Positions 1-6,575 of a stretch of 33,366 nt of DNA are shown here, piece after piece. The DNA is from Acidobacteriota bacterium (GTDB taxonomy: Bacteria > Acidobacteriota > UBA6911 > JACQTF01), in NCBI GenBank assembly GCA_016210925.1, contig JACQTF010000012.1, positions 1 to 33,366 on the forward strand, read 5' to 3'. The notes under the pieces are model-generated. The model had not been told where the DNA came from. It saw nothing but the letters and a program-made list of their open reading frames with translations, and searched no databases. A program made the position numbers and the translations under genes. Numbering within the stretch: the first letter of the stretch is position 1; every line of letters starts with the position of its first letter.

Positions 1-692
1 CCGGCGGGCAGGGTCTAAATTTACAGGAAGCCTCCTACGTGTTCCACTTCGACCGATGGTGGAATCCAGCGATCGAGCATCAAGCCGAAGACCGTAGCCA
101 CCGCCTCGGCCAGACCTGTCCGGTCAACGTTTACAAGTACACTTGCGAAGACACGATCGAGGAGAAAATTGACCAAATCCTTCAGGAAAAGCAGTTACTC
201 TTTGACGAACTGGTAGACGACGTCTCGATAGACTTGAAGTCGAAACTGACGAGCGAAGAACTCTTTGGTCTGTTCGGGCTGACACCACCTGAGCGTGCGA
301 AGTCCTCGCGAGGAAGCGCTGGGACTGCGGCAAACTATTCGGAAATGAGCGGGCTTGAGTTCGAGGATTACGTCAAGCGGCTGTTGGAGCACAAGGGGTG
401 GCGCGTTGAAACCACGCCGCTGACGAGAGACGGTGGAATAGACCTGATCGCGCGGCGCAATGACGACGTGGGTGTGGAAGTGACCCTTTACGTTCAATGT
501 AAGAATCACTCGTCGCCTGTCGGCGTGGATGTGGCTCGAGAACTGAACGGCTCGTTGCCCAGACAATTGGGGGGCGCGCGTGGAGTGCTCGTCTGTCCTA
601 GCGGTTTTACAGCCGACGCAATTGCCTTTGCCAAAGAACGTGGACTCACCCTCTGGGACCGGCATGACTTATTTAGGTTATCGCACGAGTAA
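1..692 (+). CDS. SNF2-type helicase C-terminus fused to Mrr-like restriction endonuclease domain (5' truncated)
   Basis: The reading frame is already open at base 3, so the gene starts outside the window and only about 229 C-terminal residues are visible. The first visible residues are SNF2 helicase motif V (GLNLQEASYVFHFDRWWNP) followed by motif VI (QAEDRSHRLGQ), the end of the RecA-like lobe 2 that couples ATP hydrolysis to DNA translocation. After a linker, about the last 110 residues form a PD-(D/E)xK nuclease of the Mrr type: FEDYVKRLLEHKGW, then GGIDLIA (catalytic Asp) and QCK (the QxK variant of E-x-K). A translocase joined to an Mrr-like nuclease suggests a restriction or other anti-phage enzyme acting on DNA. 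Domain assignment is firm; the biological role is inference, and the missing N-terminus could hold further domains. Confidence 0.85.
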   Translation, partial: GGQGLNLQEASYVFHFDRWWNPAIEHQAEDRSHRLGQTCPVNVYKYTCEDTIEEKIDQILQEKQLLFDELVDDVSIDLKSKLTSEELFGLFGLTPPERAKSSRGSAGTAANYSEMSGLEFEDYVKRLLEHKGWRVETTPLTRDGGIDLIARRNDDVGVEVTLYVQCKNHSSPVGVDVARELNGSLPRQLGGARGVLVCPSGFTADAIAFAKERGLTLWDRHDLFRLSHE

Positions 693-1005
693 GCGTTGCA
701 CGTGTTTCTCAGGTTCTCAGCTGAGTTGAGTGCTATTTCTCTGCCGCACTAAATCGTTATTTTAAACCAACTCGGCTGTTGTTTGCGTCGATTCATGCAC
801 ATTTACTCCGCCGATGTGCCAATAGCTGGGCTCTACGCTCGCCAACGCTTATCCCCGGGAAGTCCGACGTCTCCGCAGAAAGCTCTGGCACGACTGTTTT
901 CATAGACAGGCTCTCCAAATTTGTTACGCGCCTCCTGGAAACAGTGGCCAGGTGGAATCAGCCGCAAAAGGCACTTGGCCTTCGAATCCGGCGGGCACCT
1001 GGAGT
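693..1005. other. Gene-free stretch after the helicase/nuclease gene
   Basis: I see no convincing gene here. Short open frames exist but have no recognisable protein and no good ribosome binding site. A TTCGAATCC string near 980 resembles a tRNA T-loop, but the flanking bases do not pair, so no tRNA is called. Confidence 0.5.
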
Positions 1006-1253
1006 TCAGCGGGCCACCACAGCCACGCAGATGGGATCGTGGTCCGAAAGGGGGCTGGGGCCGCCCGCGTTCGCGTCATGGACCACCCTGGGATTTGCGT
1101 AGGGCACCCCCCGGGCAGCAAACCAGTCCAATTTCATGGCGCATTTGCCGCCGTGGTTTCGCAGGCTCCACTCGATGAACCGAAAACAAATTTCCGGGAC
1201 TCACTCTCGAAGGTTCTTGTACGTCTTCGGGTCGGCCACATCGTAGAACTGCG
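1006..1253 (-). pseudogene. C-terminal fragment of an EEP-family nuclease/phosphatase gene
   Basis: This minus-strand stretch is a diverged copy of the last ~80 codons of the intact endonuclease/exonuclease/phosphatase gene at 2562-3734. It preserves the C-terminal signature SDHDPICVAVVAR-stop (intact gene: SDHDPICVDVVAR-stop) and the block KCAMKLDWFAARG in the same frame. An in-frame TGA at 1201-1203 replaces a Trp codon (NLREstopVPEICF against NLSEWVPQVCF), and similarity stops upstream of the YDV...KTYKNL segment near 1253. It has no start codon or catalytic N-terminus, so it is a decaying remnant of a tandem paralogue rather than a working gene. Confidence 0.8.
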
Positions 1254-1309
1254 TCACCTGCGAGACACGAAGCAGACCGTCAGATGCACGCGCCTGCCAG
1301 GCGCGCACC

Positions 1310-1666
1310 TCACCTCTCGCCCGATCTGGCTTCACGATGGGCCAGTATCGCCGTGAGGGCCGCTATGATCGCTCGAAGGGCCTCCTCATTGAGAGTGCCA
1401 ACCTCTCCTACTATGAGAGTCGCGTTTGCCGTGAAGAGTTTCGACGGCCGAGCGTAGCTCGCGACTCGGAGAGAGCCGGTTTGAAAGCTATCGTCCGTCA
1501 ACTGAATCGCGTGAGGGTCGCCGTATGGATTACTGGTGATCTGGCAGAGGATCCAGTCGTCGCGTCCCGCCTCGGCGAGGGCCACGGCAGGCCGGAGCTT
1601 TGCGCTGGAGAGATCCGAGAATGGGAACGGAACGGGAACTACCGCTCCCGCTGTAGATGGGACCAA
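1310..1666 (-). CDS. MazF/PemK-family toxin (type II toxin-antitoxin)
   Basis: The 118-residue product has the MazF/PemK fold signature near its N-terminus: VVPVPFPFSDLSSAKLRPA (about residues 8-26), followed by the central ITSNPYGDPHAI strand and the SYARPSKLF segment. Family members are mostly sequence-specific mRNA endoribonucleases. I choose the TTG at 1666-1664 as start: it lies about 7 nt after a strong GGAGGAGGA and places the FPFSD motif at the usual distance from the N-terminus, whereas the longer frame adds a low-complexity extension lying inside the antitoxin gene. The toxin start overlaps the end of the upstream antitoxin gene, implying translational coupling. The weak TTG start could keep toxin dosage low. 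Confidence 0.85.
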   Translation of the reverse strand: MVPSTAGAVVPVPFPFSDLSSAKLRPAVALAEAGRDDWILCQITSNPYGDPHAIQLTDDSFQTGSLRVASYARPSKLFTANATLIVGEVGTLNEEALRAIIAALTAILAHREARSGER

Positions 1667-1860
1667 GCCGCGTCCTCCTCCGGCCGACTCCAGTCCTGCG
1701 CCAGCGCCGGCTCGCTCAACAGAGCCGACTCGTGAACCCGAGCGTCGGCGGGCTCCTCGAGGATCATCACAAAGGCACGCCGCGCGCACGGCAGCTTCAC
1801 CGACTCGAGGAGGCGGACATTCCCCTGCTCGTCAATTACGGCTTCGATCGCCTTAACCAT
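1639..1860 (-). CDS. Antitoxin partner of the MazF-like toxin
   Basis: A 73-residue protein beginning MVKAIEAVIDEQGNVRLLE, a pattern seen in small beta-rich antitoxins (DUF104/AF2212-like or SpoVT-AbrB-like DNA-binding ends), and finishing with an acidic and aromatic tail (RPEEDAAWSHLQRER) suited to wrapping a toxin. AGGAGGG lies 5 nt before the ATG at 1860. It is first in the two-gene unit, as is usual when the antitoxin autoregulates, and it overlaps the toxin start by 28 nt. The exact antitoxin family is uncertain; its role follows from size, order and overlap with the MazF-like gene. Confidence 0.75.
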   Translation of the reverse strand: MVKAIEAVIDEQGNVRLLESVKLPCARRAFVMILEEPADARVHESALLSEPALAQDWSRPEEDAAWSHLQRER

Positions 1861-1976
1861 GGAGTCCCTCCTAAGTGATCATAGCATAAGCCAGAGAGCT
1901 TGGTCGCGCCATGGTGATCCGGCTCAGTGCGCCACGCGTTAGCCCGGTCCGCCACAGCCCGGGGCTCCGTGCCTCT

Positions 1977-2254
1977 CTACCTCTTTGAAACGCGCTTCAG
2001 CTTGGCCACGATGTCCTCATGGTTCATCAGGTACTCGTAATGGGCATTGATGTCGTGGATCGTAGTGGCATCCCACTGCAGGGCTTCGCCGGGGTACTTC
2101 TCTCCCGCCAGCTTGAGTGCGGCTTCGAGGACAAGCCCTTCCTGAGCCCAGCGAGCACCTCGTTGTCATAGCCTACCTCCCCCGGGGTTCGTTCTTCGAG
2201 CATCGCTGAGAACTCCGCGGTGCTATCCAGATACACTTGTAGCAGGTCCTTCAC
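1977..2254 (-). pseudogene. Frameshifted small hypothetical gene
   Basis: Two minus-strand frames each look coding and join at about 2140-2155. The upstream frame reads KDLLQVYLDSTAEFSAMLEE and continues to YDNEVLAG; the downstream frame (one base shifted) reads AQEGLVLEAALKLAGEKYPG and ends HEDIVAKLKRVSKR-stop at 1977. Joined they give a helical, charged protein of about 91 residues starting at a GTG (2254) preceded by GGGAG. I do not recognise a family. A single-base deletion in the genome, a sequencing error or a programmed frameshift would all give this pattern. Confidence 0.5.
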
Positions 2255-2561
2255 TTTCTCTCCCGTTTGTTTGCTTTGATTCGATCCTTTGGCACCGAAC
2301 TTATGAGTGGTCTGCGCGCCCCCGTGCGCTAGGCTGCAGCCGCCGCAGTCCATTTACGCTTGGCACGGGCAGCAGCCATACGCGTACGTGCTGTGTCAAG
2401 CGCATCATACCAAGGATTCGCCCGGTTCAGCGGCGCAGGGAAAGTTCCCACCGGGGACAGTCTAAGGCCCCCGGCATAGCGCCCAGCGGTCCGCTCGACG
2501 GGCGAGCGTTACAGCACCGTCGCGGCTGGAAAGGTTGCGGCCCACGCCGTATACTCCCTAG
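2255..2561. other. Gene-free stretch downstream of the EEP gene
   Basis: No gene is supported here. The stretch contains a short dyad CGCTCG/CGAGCG at 2492-2508 (5-nt loop) about 55 nt after the stop of the minus-strand EEP gene. That position would suit a terminator, but no T-run follows it. Confidence 0.4.
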
Positions 2562-3734
2562 TCAGCGGGCGACTACATCCACGCAGATGGGGTCGTGGTC
2601 CGAGAGGGGGCTGGGGCCGCCTGCATTCGCGTCATGGACCACGGTGGGATTCGCGCAGGTGAGCCCCCGGGCGGCGAACCAGTCCAATTTCATGGCACAT
2701 TTGCCGCCGTGGTTGCGCAGGCTCCACTCGATGAACCGGAAACAAACCTGGGGAACCCACTCGCTCAGATTCTTATAGGTCTTGAGGTCGTTGACGTCGT
2801 AGCAAAGCGTGGGCTCCCCCAAAAGATTACAGGTGGTGTAATCGAACCCCTGATCTTGCAACAACCGGAACAGAGGGCGCTCGAAGTAGCGCTCGGGATG
2901 CTTGTAGTGGTTCTTCATGACGTGGTCCACCCCCATGAAGACGCGCCGCCAGAAGCCCGCGATCGCCGTCAGGGCCGTGGAGGAATTGTACGTGGAGGTG
3001 TTCCAGTCGCCCCCAATCAGCATCCGCGGTCGCTCGCGCAAAGCCCCCAGGACATCCGCCATCTGATCCCGGCGGTGTTTCTGGCTGGAATTGGCGTCCA
3101 GGTGGACAGACGCAACCGTCAGGCGCAGATTGGGAAATTCCACATCGGCCAGGACGGCGATCTGCGACCCGATGCGCTTTTCGCGGCCGCGCATCTTGTC
3201 CCTCCCGTTCTTCAGACGCACCGCCCCGGACGCCGCGATGGGGTAGCGGCTCAACACGGCATTGCCGTGCAGCCCTAGGTCGTTGGAACCGAATACCTCG
3301 AACTCCGTCCCGGCGCCCTTGTTGAGATTCAGGTAGGAGGCGAGGAAGACGTAGTCGTAACCCAGTGCCCGGGCGATCTCCCGTACAACGTGACGATTCT
3401 GAGAGCGGGCCATGCCCACGTCGGCTTCCGTCAACAGCAGGACATCGCACCGGCTCAGGTGGGGATGGGTCCGAAGCGCTCTGATTTGCGCAGGCAGGTG
3501 AATGCCCCGCTCGATATTCCACGCGCCGACGCGATAGCGGGATCGCTCCACCTGTTGAGCCGGGTTGGCATGATAGCCCCGCTCGACCGCCTCCAGGACC
3601 GCCTGCACGTGCGCCTTAATCCGCTGATACTGTGGGTGCGCCTCCAGCGCTGGGGTGGAGTGGCATTGGCGGAGCGCCGGCAACACCGGCTGAATCTCCG
3701 TCCGAATTACATGCTGGATTTGTTCCGGGGCCAT
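2562..3734 (-). CDS. Endonuclease/exonuclease/phosphatase (EEP) superfamily protein
   Basis: The 390-residue protein carries the metal and phosphate-binding signatures of the EEP (DNase I/ExoIII/sphingomyelinase) superfamily in order: AWNIERG at 71-77, LLTEAD around E103, HGNAVLSRYPI at about 156-166, SVHLDANS at about 209-216, GGDWNTS at 241-247 and the C-terminal SDHDP with its catalytic His. The family cleaves phosphodiester bonds in nucleic acids or phospholipids in a Mg-dependent way; the substrate here cannot be read from sequence. The first 70 residues are helical and unique. There is no obvious signal peptide, so it is probably cytosolic. A GGAG lies about 12 nt before the ATG. A decayed copy of its 3' end sits 1.3 kb downstream at 1006-1253. 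Confidence 0.85.
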   Translation of the reverse strand: MAPEQIQHVIRTEIQPVLPALRQCHSTPALEAHPQYQRIKAHVQAVLEAVERGYHANPAQQVERSRYRVGAWNIERGIHLPAQIRALRTHPHLSRCDVLLLTEADVGMARSQNRHVVREIARALGYDYVFLASYLNLNKGAGTEFEVFGSNDLGLHGNAVLSRYPIAASGAVRLKNGRDKMRGREKRIGSQIAVLADVEFPNLRLTVASVHLDANSSQKHRRDQMADVLGALRERPRMLIGGDWNTSTYNSSTALTAIAGFWRRVFMGVDHVMKNHYKHPERYFERPLFRLLQDQGFDYTTCNLLGEPTLCYDVNDLKTYKNLSEWVPQVCFRFIEWSLRNHGGKCAMKLDWFAARGLTCANPTVVHDANAGGPSPLSDHDPICVDVVAR

Positions 3735-3973
3735 CGAAATGCGCTTCTCCAGGCTCAGAACGAATCAACTGCAATGCCGTTCCAACCAAATAGTATTAGA
3801 ATAGGAAGCCTCAAGGGGGCAAGGGGTTTGTTGGGCCCCGATCCGCCGGTAGTCTCTTGCGGTATAGCGACGAAAGCCAAGCTTCGCGCCACGGCGCCGC
3901 GCCCCACCACCAGGACGGATCGGGGTGGGCCTGTCCCCGGAGGTGAATCATCCGCTTCCTGGCCGTCCGAGTC
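3735..3973. other. Divergent intergenic region between the EEP and PlsY-like genes
   Basis: This stretch separates divergently transcribed genes and must contain both their promoters, but no convincing -35/-10 pair stands out. An AT-rich patch around 3788-3802 is the most promoter-like part. GGAGG at 3939-3943 lies just before the open PlsY frame. Confidence 0.4.
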
Positions 3974-4543
3974 TTGGTCGCTTTTTTGATCGGAGCGATC
4001 CCGTTTGCCGTGATCGCGACGCTCGGGTCCGGCGTGAACGTCCTCAAAGAGGGTTCCCGAAACCCGGGATTCAATAACGTCCTGCGCCTGACCAGCAAAT
4101 GGCGCGCCATCCTCACGTTGATCGGCGACTGCGGCAAGGGCTATGCGGCTCTGGCGATCCTGGCCCGGCCGGCAGACTCCATGGTCATCCTCTGGTGCCT
4201 GGGGATCGGCGCCATCCTGGGACACTGCTATTCGCCTTTCCTCAGGTTCCGGGGAGGCAAAGGGGTGGGAACCGGGGCAGGAGTGTTGGCGCGCATGTAT
4301 CCCCTGACCATCCTGGCCGCTGTGGCAATCTACGTGGGGTTTCGCATCTTCGGTCGCCGGATGAAGTGGGAGCAGGAAGGAGCGATCGCCTCGCTGATTT
4401 CCACGGTGGCGGCGACGCTGGCGATCTTCAGCCAGGACGGCATCCAGTCCGGTGCCTTCGCGGTCCTGGTGGCGGCGGTCATCTTCTGGCGTCATCGATC
4501 GAACCTCCGCACGGTGCGATCCACGGAAGTCCCGACGGCCTGA
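3974..4543 (+). CDS. plsY: Glycerol-3-phosphate acyltransferase, PlsY-like
   Basis: PlsY is an integral membrane enzyme that transfers an acyl group from acyl-phosphate to sn-glycerol-3-phosphate, the first step of phospholipid synthesis. Family landmarks are present: GAIPF in the first membrane segment, a motif-1 variant GSRNPGFNN (usual form GSGNPGATN), GDCGKG, and motif 3 FLRFRGGKGVGTGAG. Several hydrophobic helices span the rest. The first ordinary start is TTG 3974, but it is too short for the family and has no ribosome binding site. The frame is open back to a TGA at 3944-3946, and GGAGG (3939-3943) ideally places an ATC codon at 3950, so an unusual ATC start or a mutated ATG is possible. 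The altered motif 1 suggests a divergent subfamily. Confidence 0.8.
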   Translation: MVAFLIGAIPFAVIATLGSGVNVLKEGSRNPGFNNVLRLTSKWRAILTLIGDCGKGYAALAILARPADSMVILWCLGIGAILGHCYSPFLRFRGGKGVGTGAGVLARMYPLTILAAVAIYVGFRIFGRRMKWEQEGAIASLISTVAATLAIFSQDGIQSGAFAVLVAAVIFWRHRSNLRTVRSTEVPTA

Positions 4544-4669
4544 CCTGCCAATAAGCCGGAGAACCCCCAGGCTTTCAGCCGGTGGAAGGGTAGTTTTTTC
4601 AAGTGATCCACTACTTGGTCAAGGAGAAAATGGCTGGCTAAGCCCTTATGACTCAATAGATTACTTGGT

Positions 4670-4701
4670 TTGGCTCGGAGATGTCCAAAAAGGGGTATAA
4701 T
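4670..4701 (+). promoter_or_regulatory. Candidate promoter for the small gene at 4735
   Basis: A perfect TATAAT at 4696-4701 lies 33 nt before the ATG at 4735. The best -35 is TTGGCT at 4670-4675 with a long 20-nt spacer, so only the -10 is convincing. Confidence 0.4.
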
Positions 4702-4734
4702 TTATTGGCTGCTTTACGGTGAGCGAGAGTACCC

Positions 4735-4971
4735 ATGAAACGTGCTAAGACGACCAAGCTGAAGAAGGAAACCCTCAGTCTCGATGAGGCGGCAGAGCGG
4801 ATCGTCAACATCGTCGAGGAGTACACATCCCAATTCCCGCCATCTGAGCGCGAGGCGAGGCTTCGTGCTTTTGACGACGCTCTCTCTAAGAGTTCCCCAC
4901 AACGCGATTCCAAAGCTCGACAGCCTCACGAAACTGAGGCGTCCCGTCCTTTACACCGGCGGCGCGCATAG
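4735..4971 (+). CDS. Small hypothetical protein
   Basis: A 78-residue frame starting MKRAKTTKLKKETLSLDEAA. The first ~50 residues are charged and helical (ERIVNIVEEYTSQFPPSERE), which looks like a genuine small protein; the last ~25 residues are low-complexity and basic and may be read-through into another region. A TATAAT lies 33 nt upstream and a weak GCGAGAG precedes the ATG. Its 3' end overlaps a minus-strand coding-like frame (4886 onward), so at least one of the two is probably truncated. I do not recognise the family. Confidence 0.5.
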   Translation: MKRAKTTKLKKETLSLDEAAERIVNIVEEYTSQFPPSEREARLRAFDDALSKSSPQRDSKARQPHETEASRPLHRRRA

Positions 4972-5260
4972 CATCTAGAAATGCCCGCTTGTCACGGTCA
5001 CGAATTGCCTTCTTGACCCTTTGCACACGCCTGGCGTGCTCACGTCTGGCGTCAGTATCAACGGGTCGCCTCCCGCGACTGGTTTCTTCTTTGATAACAT
5101 CGTCAACGTCTGGATCTACTGGATCATCTTTCGCCTACGATCCACGCACCCGGCGCACCGTGGTCGCTTTCTCGCGCACCTCGAGGATGGCGGCCCCGAG
5201 AGAGGCCGGCTGTGCACGGCGAGGTGGAGCACTTGCTGACCCTCTGCGTAGGTTGCATGC
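4886..5260 (-). pseudogene. Degenerate minus-strand ORF (no start, internal stop)
   Basis: From 5134 down to the stop at 4886-4888 the minus strand is open for 82 codons and reads like a protein: VDTDARREHARRVQRVKK, RDKRAFLDAMRAAG and QFREAVELWNRVVGNS. It has no start codon near its beginning. A TAG at 5135-5137 separates it from an upstream in-frame segment (SLGAAILEVREKATTVRRVR) that also looks coding. The simplest reading is a decayed gene with a nonsense mutation. The family is unknown and the coding nature is my judgement from residue composition. Confidence 0.35.
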
Positions 5261-5354
5261 CCTTTCCGATGAGCGGTGGCCACCCGGAAAGGTCCGAAGG
5301 GGAAAAAGGACGCGGATCCTGGCTGTAACCCCCTTATTTCTATGGTCTTAACGT

Positions 5355-5395
5355 TTTTCCCGATTAGGAAAACCTACAGATAGGAAAATTTTCCT
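5355..5395 (+). promoter_or_regulatory. Dyad operators upstream of the AbiE-like operon
   Basis: Two inverted repeats with the same half-site lie just before the AbiEi-like gene: TTTTCC (5355-5360) with GGAAAA (5367-5372), and a perfect 14-bp palindrome AGGAAAATTTTCCT (5382-5395). TAGGAAAA also recurs directly at 5365 and 5381, 16 bp apart. AbiEi antitoxins repress their own promoter by binding inverted repeats, so these are strong operator candidates. I could not assign a clear -35/-10 pair. Confidence 0.55.
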
Positions 5396-5411
5396 TTACA
5401 ACAAGTTTCCC

Positions 5412-6575
5412 ATGCGAGAAAATATCACCGTGGAAACAACCAAATGGAACCAGACGGAACGAGCCGTCGCTGATGCTCTCCGAGACCAAGTCCCGGTGAA
5501 AGACCTGCCTGGAGTGTCTATCCAAGATGTGCGTGAGCAGCCGGAGCAGGCGTTCGACATCAGCTTCCAACTGCGATCCGGCTCCAACCGTGTTCAGGTA
5601 TTGGGGGAAATCAAGCAAACGGTCTCACCCCGGATGCTACAGGAGATTGCCCCCTGGATTCGCCGCTTGAAATCGCTACGACGGGACGTGTCTGTGGCCG
5701 TAATTGCGCCGACGTTGTCGCCTCAGGCGCAGGCCTTCTGTGTCAAGAACGGTATTGACTTCATGGATCTGGCGGGCAATGTTTTCATCAACCTTCCAGG
5801 AAAATTCACGCTGCAGCGAAGCGGAATGCGCGCGCGCGGCGTGCCAGCTCAGGAGTCAGAAGGTCAGCGAGCGCTCAACGTATTTTCCGGTCGGTCCTCT
5901 CGCGTTCTCCGCGTGCTGCTGGAAAACCCGAAGTCGTGGACGGTTACGGAAATCGCACGGGAGCTTTCGGCGGAGAGTAAGCGATCCTCCAGCGGGTTTC
6001 CACAAGCAACGCGGATCGATTTCGAAATCAGCATCGGGTCCGTTTCCAAAGCAATCGCCAGCCTGGAAGAACAGCTCTGGGTACGCCGCCGAGGAACGGC
6101 TGTGGTCGTGCCTGAGCCGCGAAGACTGCTCGAGCAGTGGGCAGAAAAGTACAAAGAACGGTACCGCTGGCGGTTGAGGAGTTCTTTCCAGACGAATAAC
6201 CCATTCGGGTATGACCTCGTAACGATCAGTCAGGGTCTCAAACAACTGATTCCTGGGCCGTACGCATTCAGCGGAGCAGCTGCGGCGGCGGAAACACCAT
6301 TCGTCGACCTTGATATCGTGGATGTGTTCCTTCTGGCCGCCGAGAGTGATGTGAGGCTTCGCAACCTGAAGTCACAGCCAGGTACAGGACCGACATTGCG
6401 TTTCACCTATCCCTTCGATGTCGGCGTGTTCATGTACTTGAAGATCGTGCGAGAAGCTCCTGTAGTGTCTGCTATCCAAGCGTATCTGGACCTGTACGCG
6501 CGCGGCGGTCGAGATCTGAAACAAGCAGAATATCTGTTGACGAATGCCATCGAGCGCCGTTGGGAGGTCGTGTGA
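5412..6575 (+). CDS. AbiEi-family type IV antitoxin / transcriptional regulator
   Basis: The 387-residue product precedes, and overlaps by GTGA, a nucleotidyltransferase gene, the classic AbiEi-AbiEii order. The first ~135 residues look like a nuclease-like alpha/beta domain (FDISFQLRSGSNRVQ, LGEIKQ, VIAPTLSPQAQAF), ending in the family-typical GIDFMDLAGNVFI. A winged helix follows at about 160-240 (SSRVLRVLLENPKSWTVTEI, then SVSKAIASLEEQLWVRRRG), with roughly 18 extra residues between its second helix and the recognition helix. The C-terminal half is a further alpha/beta region with PFVDLDIVDVFLLAAE. Such proteins repress the operon and counteract the toxin. The dyads just upstream fit that role. 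Confidence 0.75.
   Translation: MRENITVETTKWNQTERAVADALRDQVPVKDLPGVSIQDVREQPEQAFDISFQLRSGSNRVQVLGEIKQTVSPRMLQEIAPWIRRLKSLRRDVSVAVIAPTLSPQAQAFCVKNGIDFMDLAGNVFINLPGKFTLQRSGMRARGVPAQESEGQRALNVFSGRSSRVLRVLLENPKSWTVTEIARELSAESKRSSSGFPQATRIDFEISIGSVSKAIASLEEQLWVRRRGTAVVVPEPRRLLEQWAEKYKERYRWRLRSSFQTNNPFGYDLVTISQGLKQLIPGPYAFSGAAAAAETPFVDLDIVDVFLLAAESDVRLRNLKSQPGTGPTLRFTYPFDVGVFMYLKIVREAPVVSAIQAYLDLYARGGRDLKQAEYLLTNAIERRWEVV

Noticed and set aside
960-1005. Possible tRNA 3' half (TTCGAATCC)
   Set aside because: The bases around the supposed T-loop do not form a 5-bp stem, and no anticodon or acceptor arm fits.
3755-4495. 246-codon minus-strand frame opposite the PlsY-like gene
   Set aside because: The plus strand carries clear PlsY motifs; the minus translation is charged low complexity.
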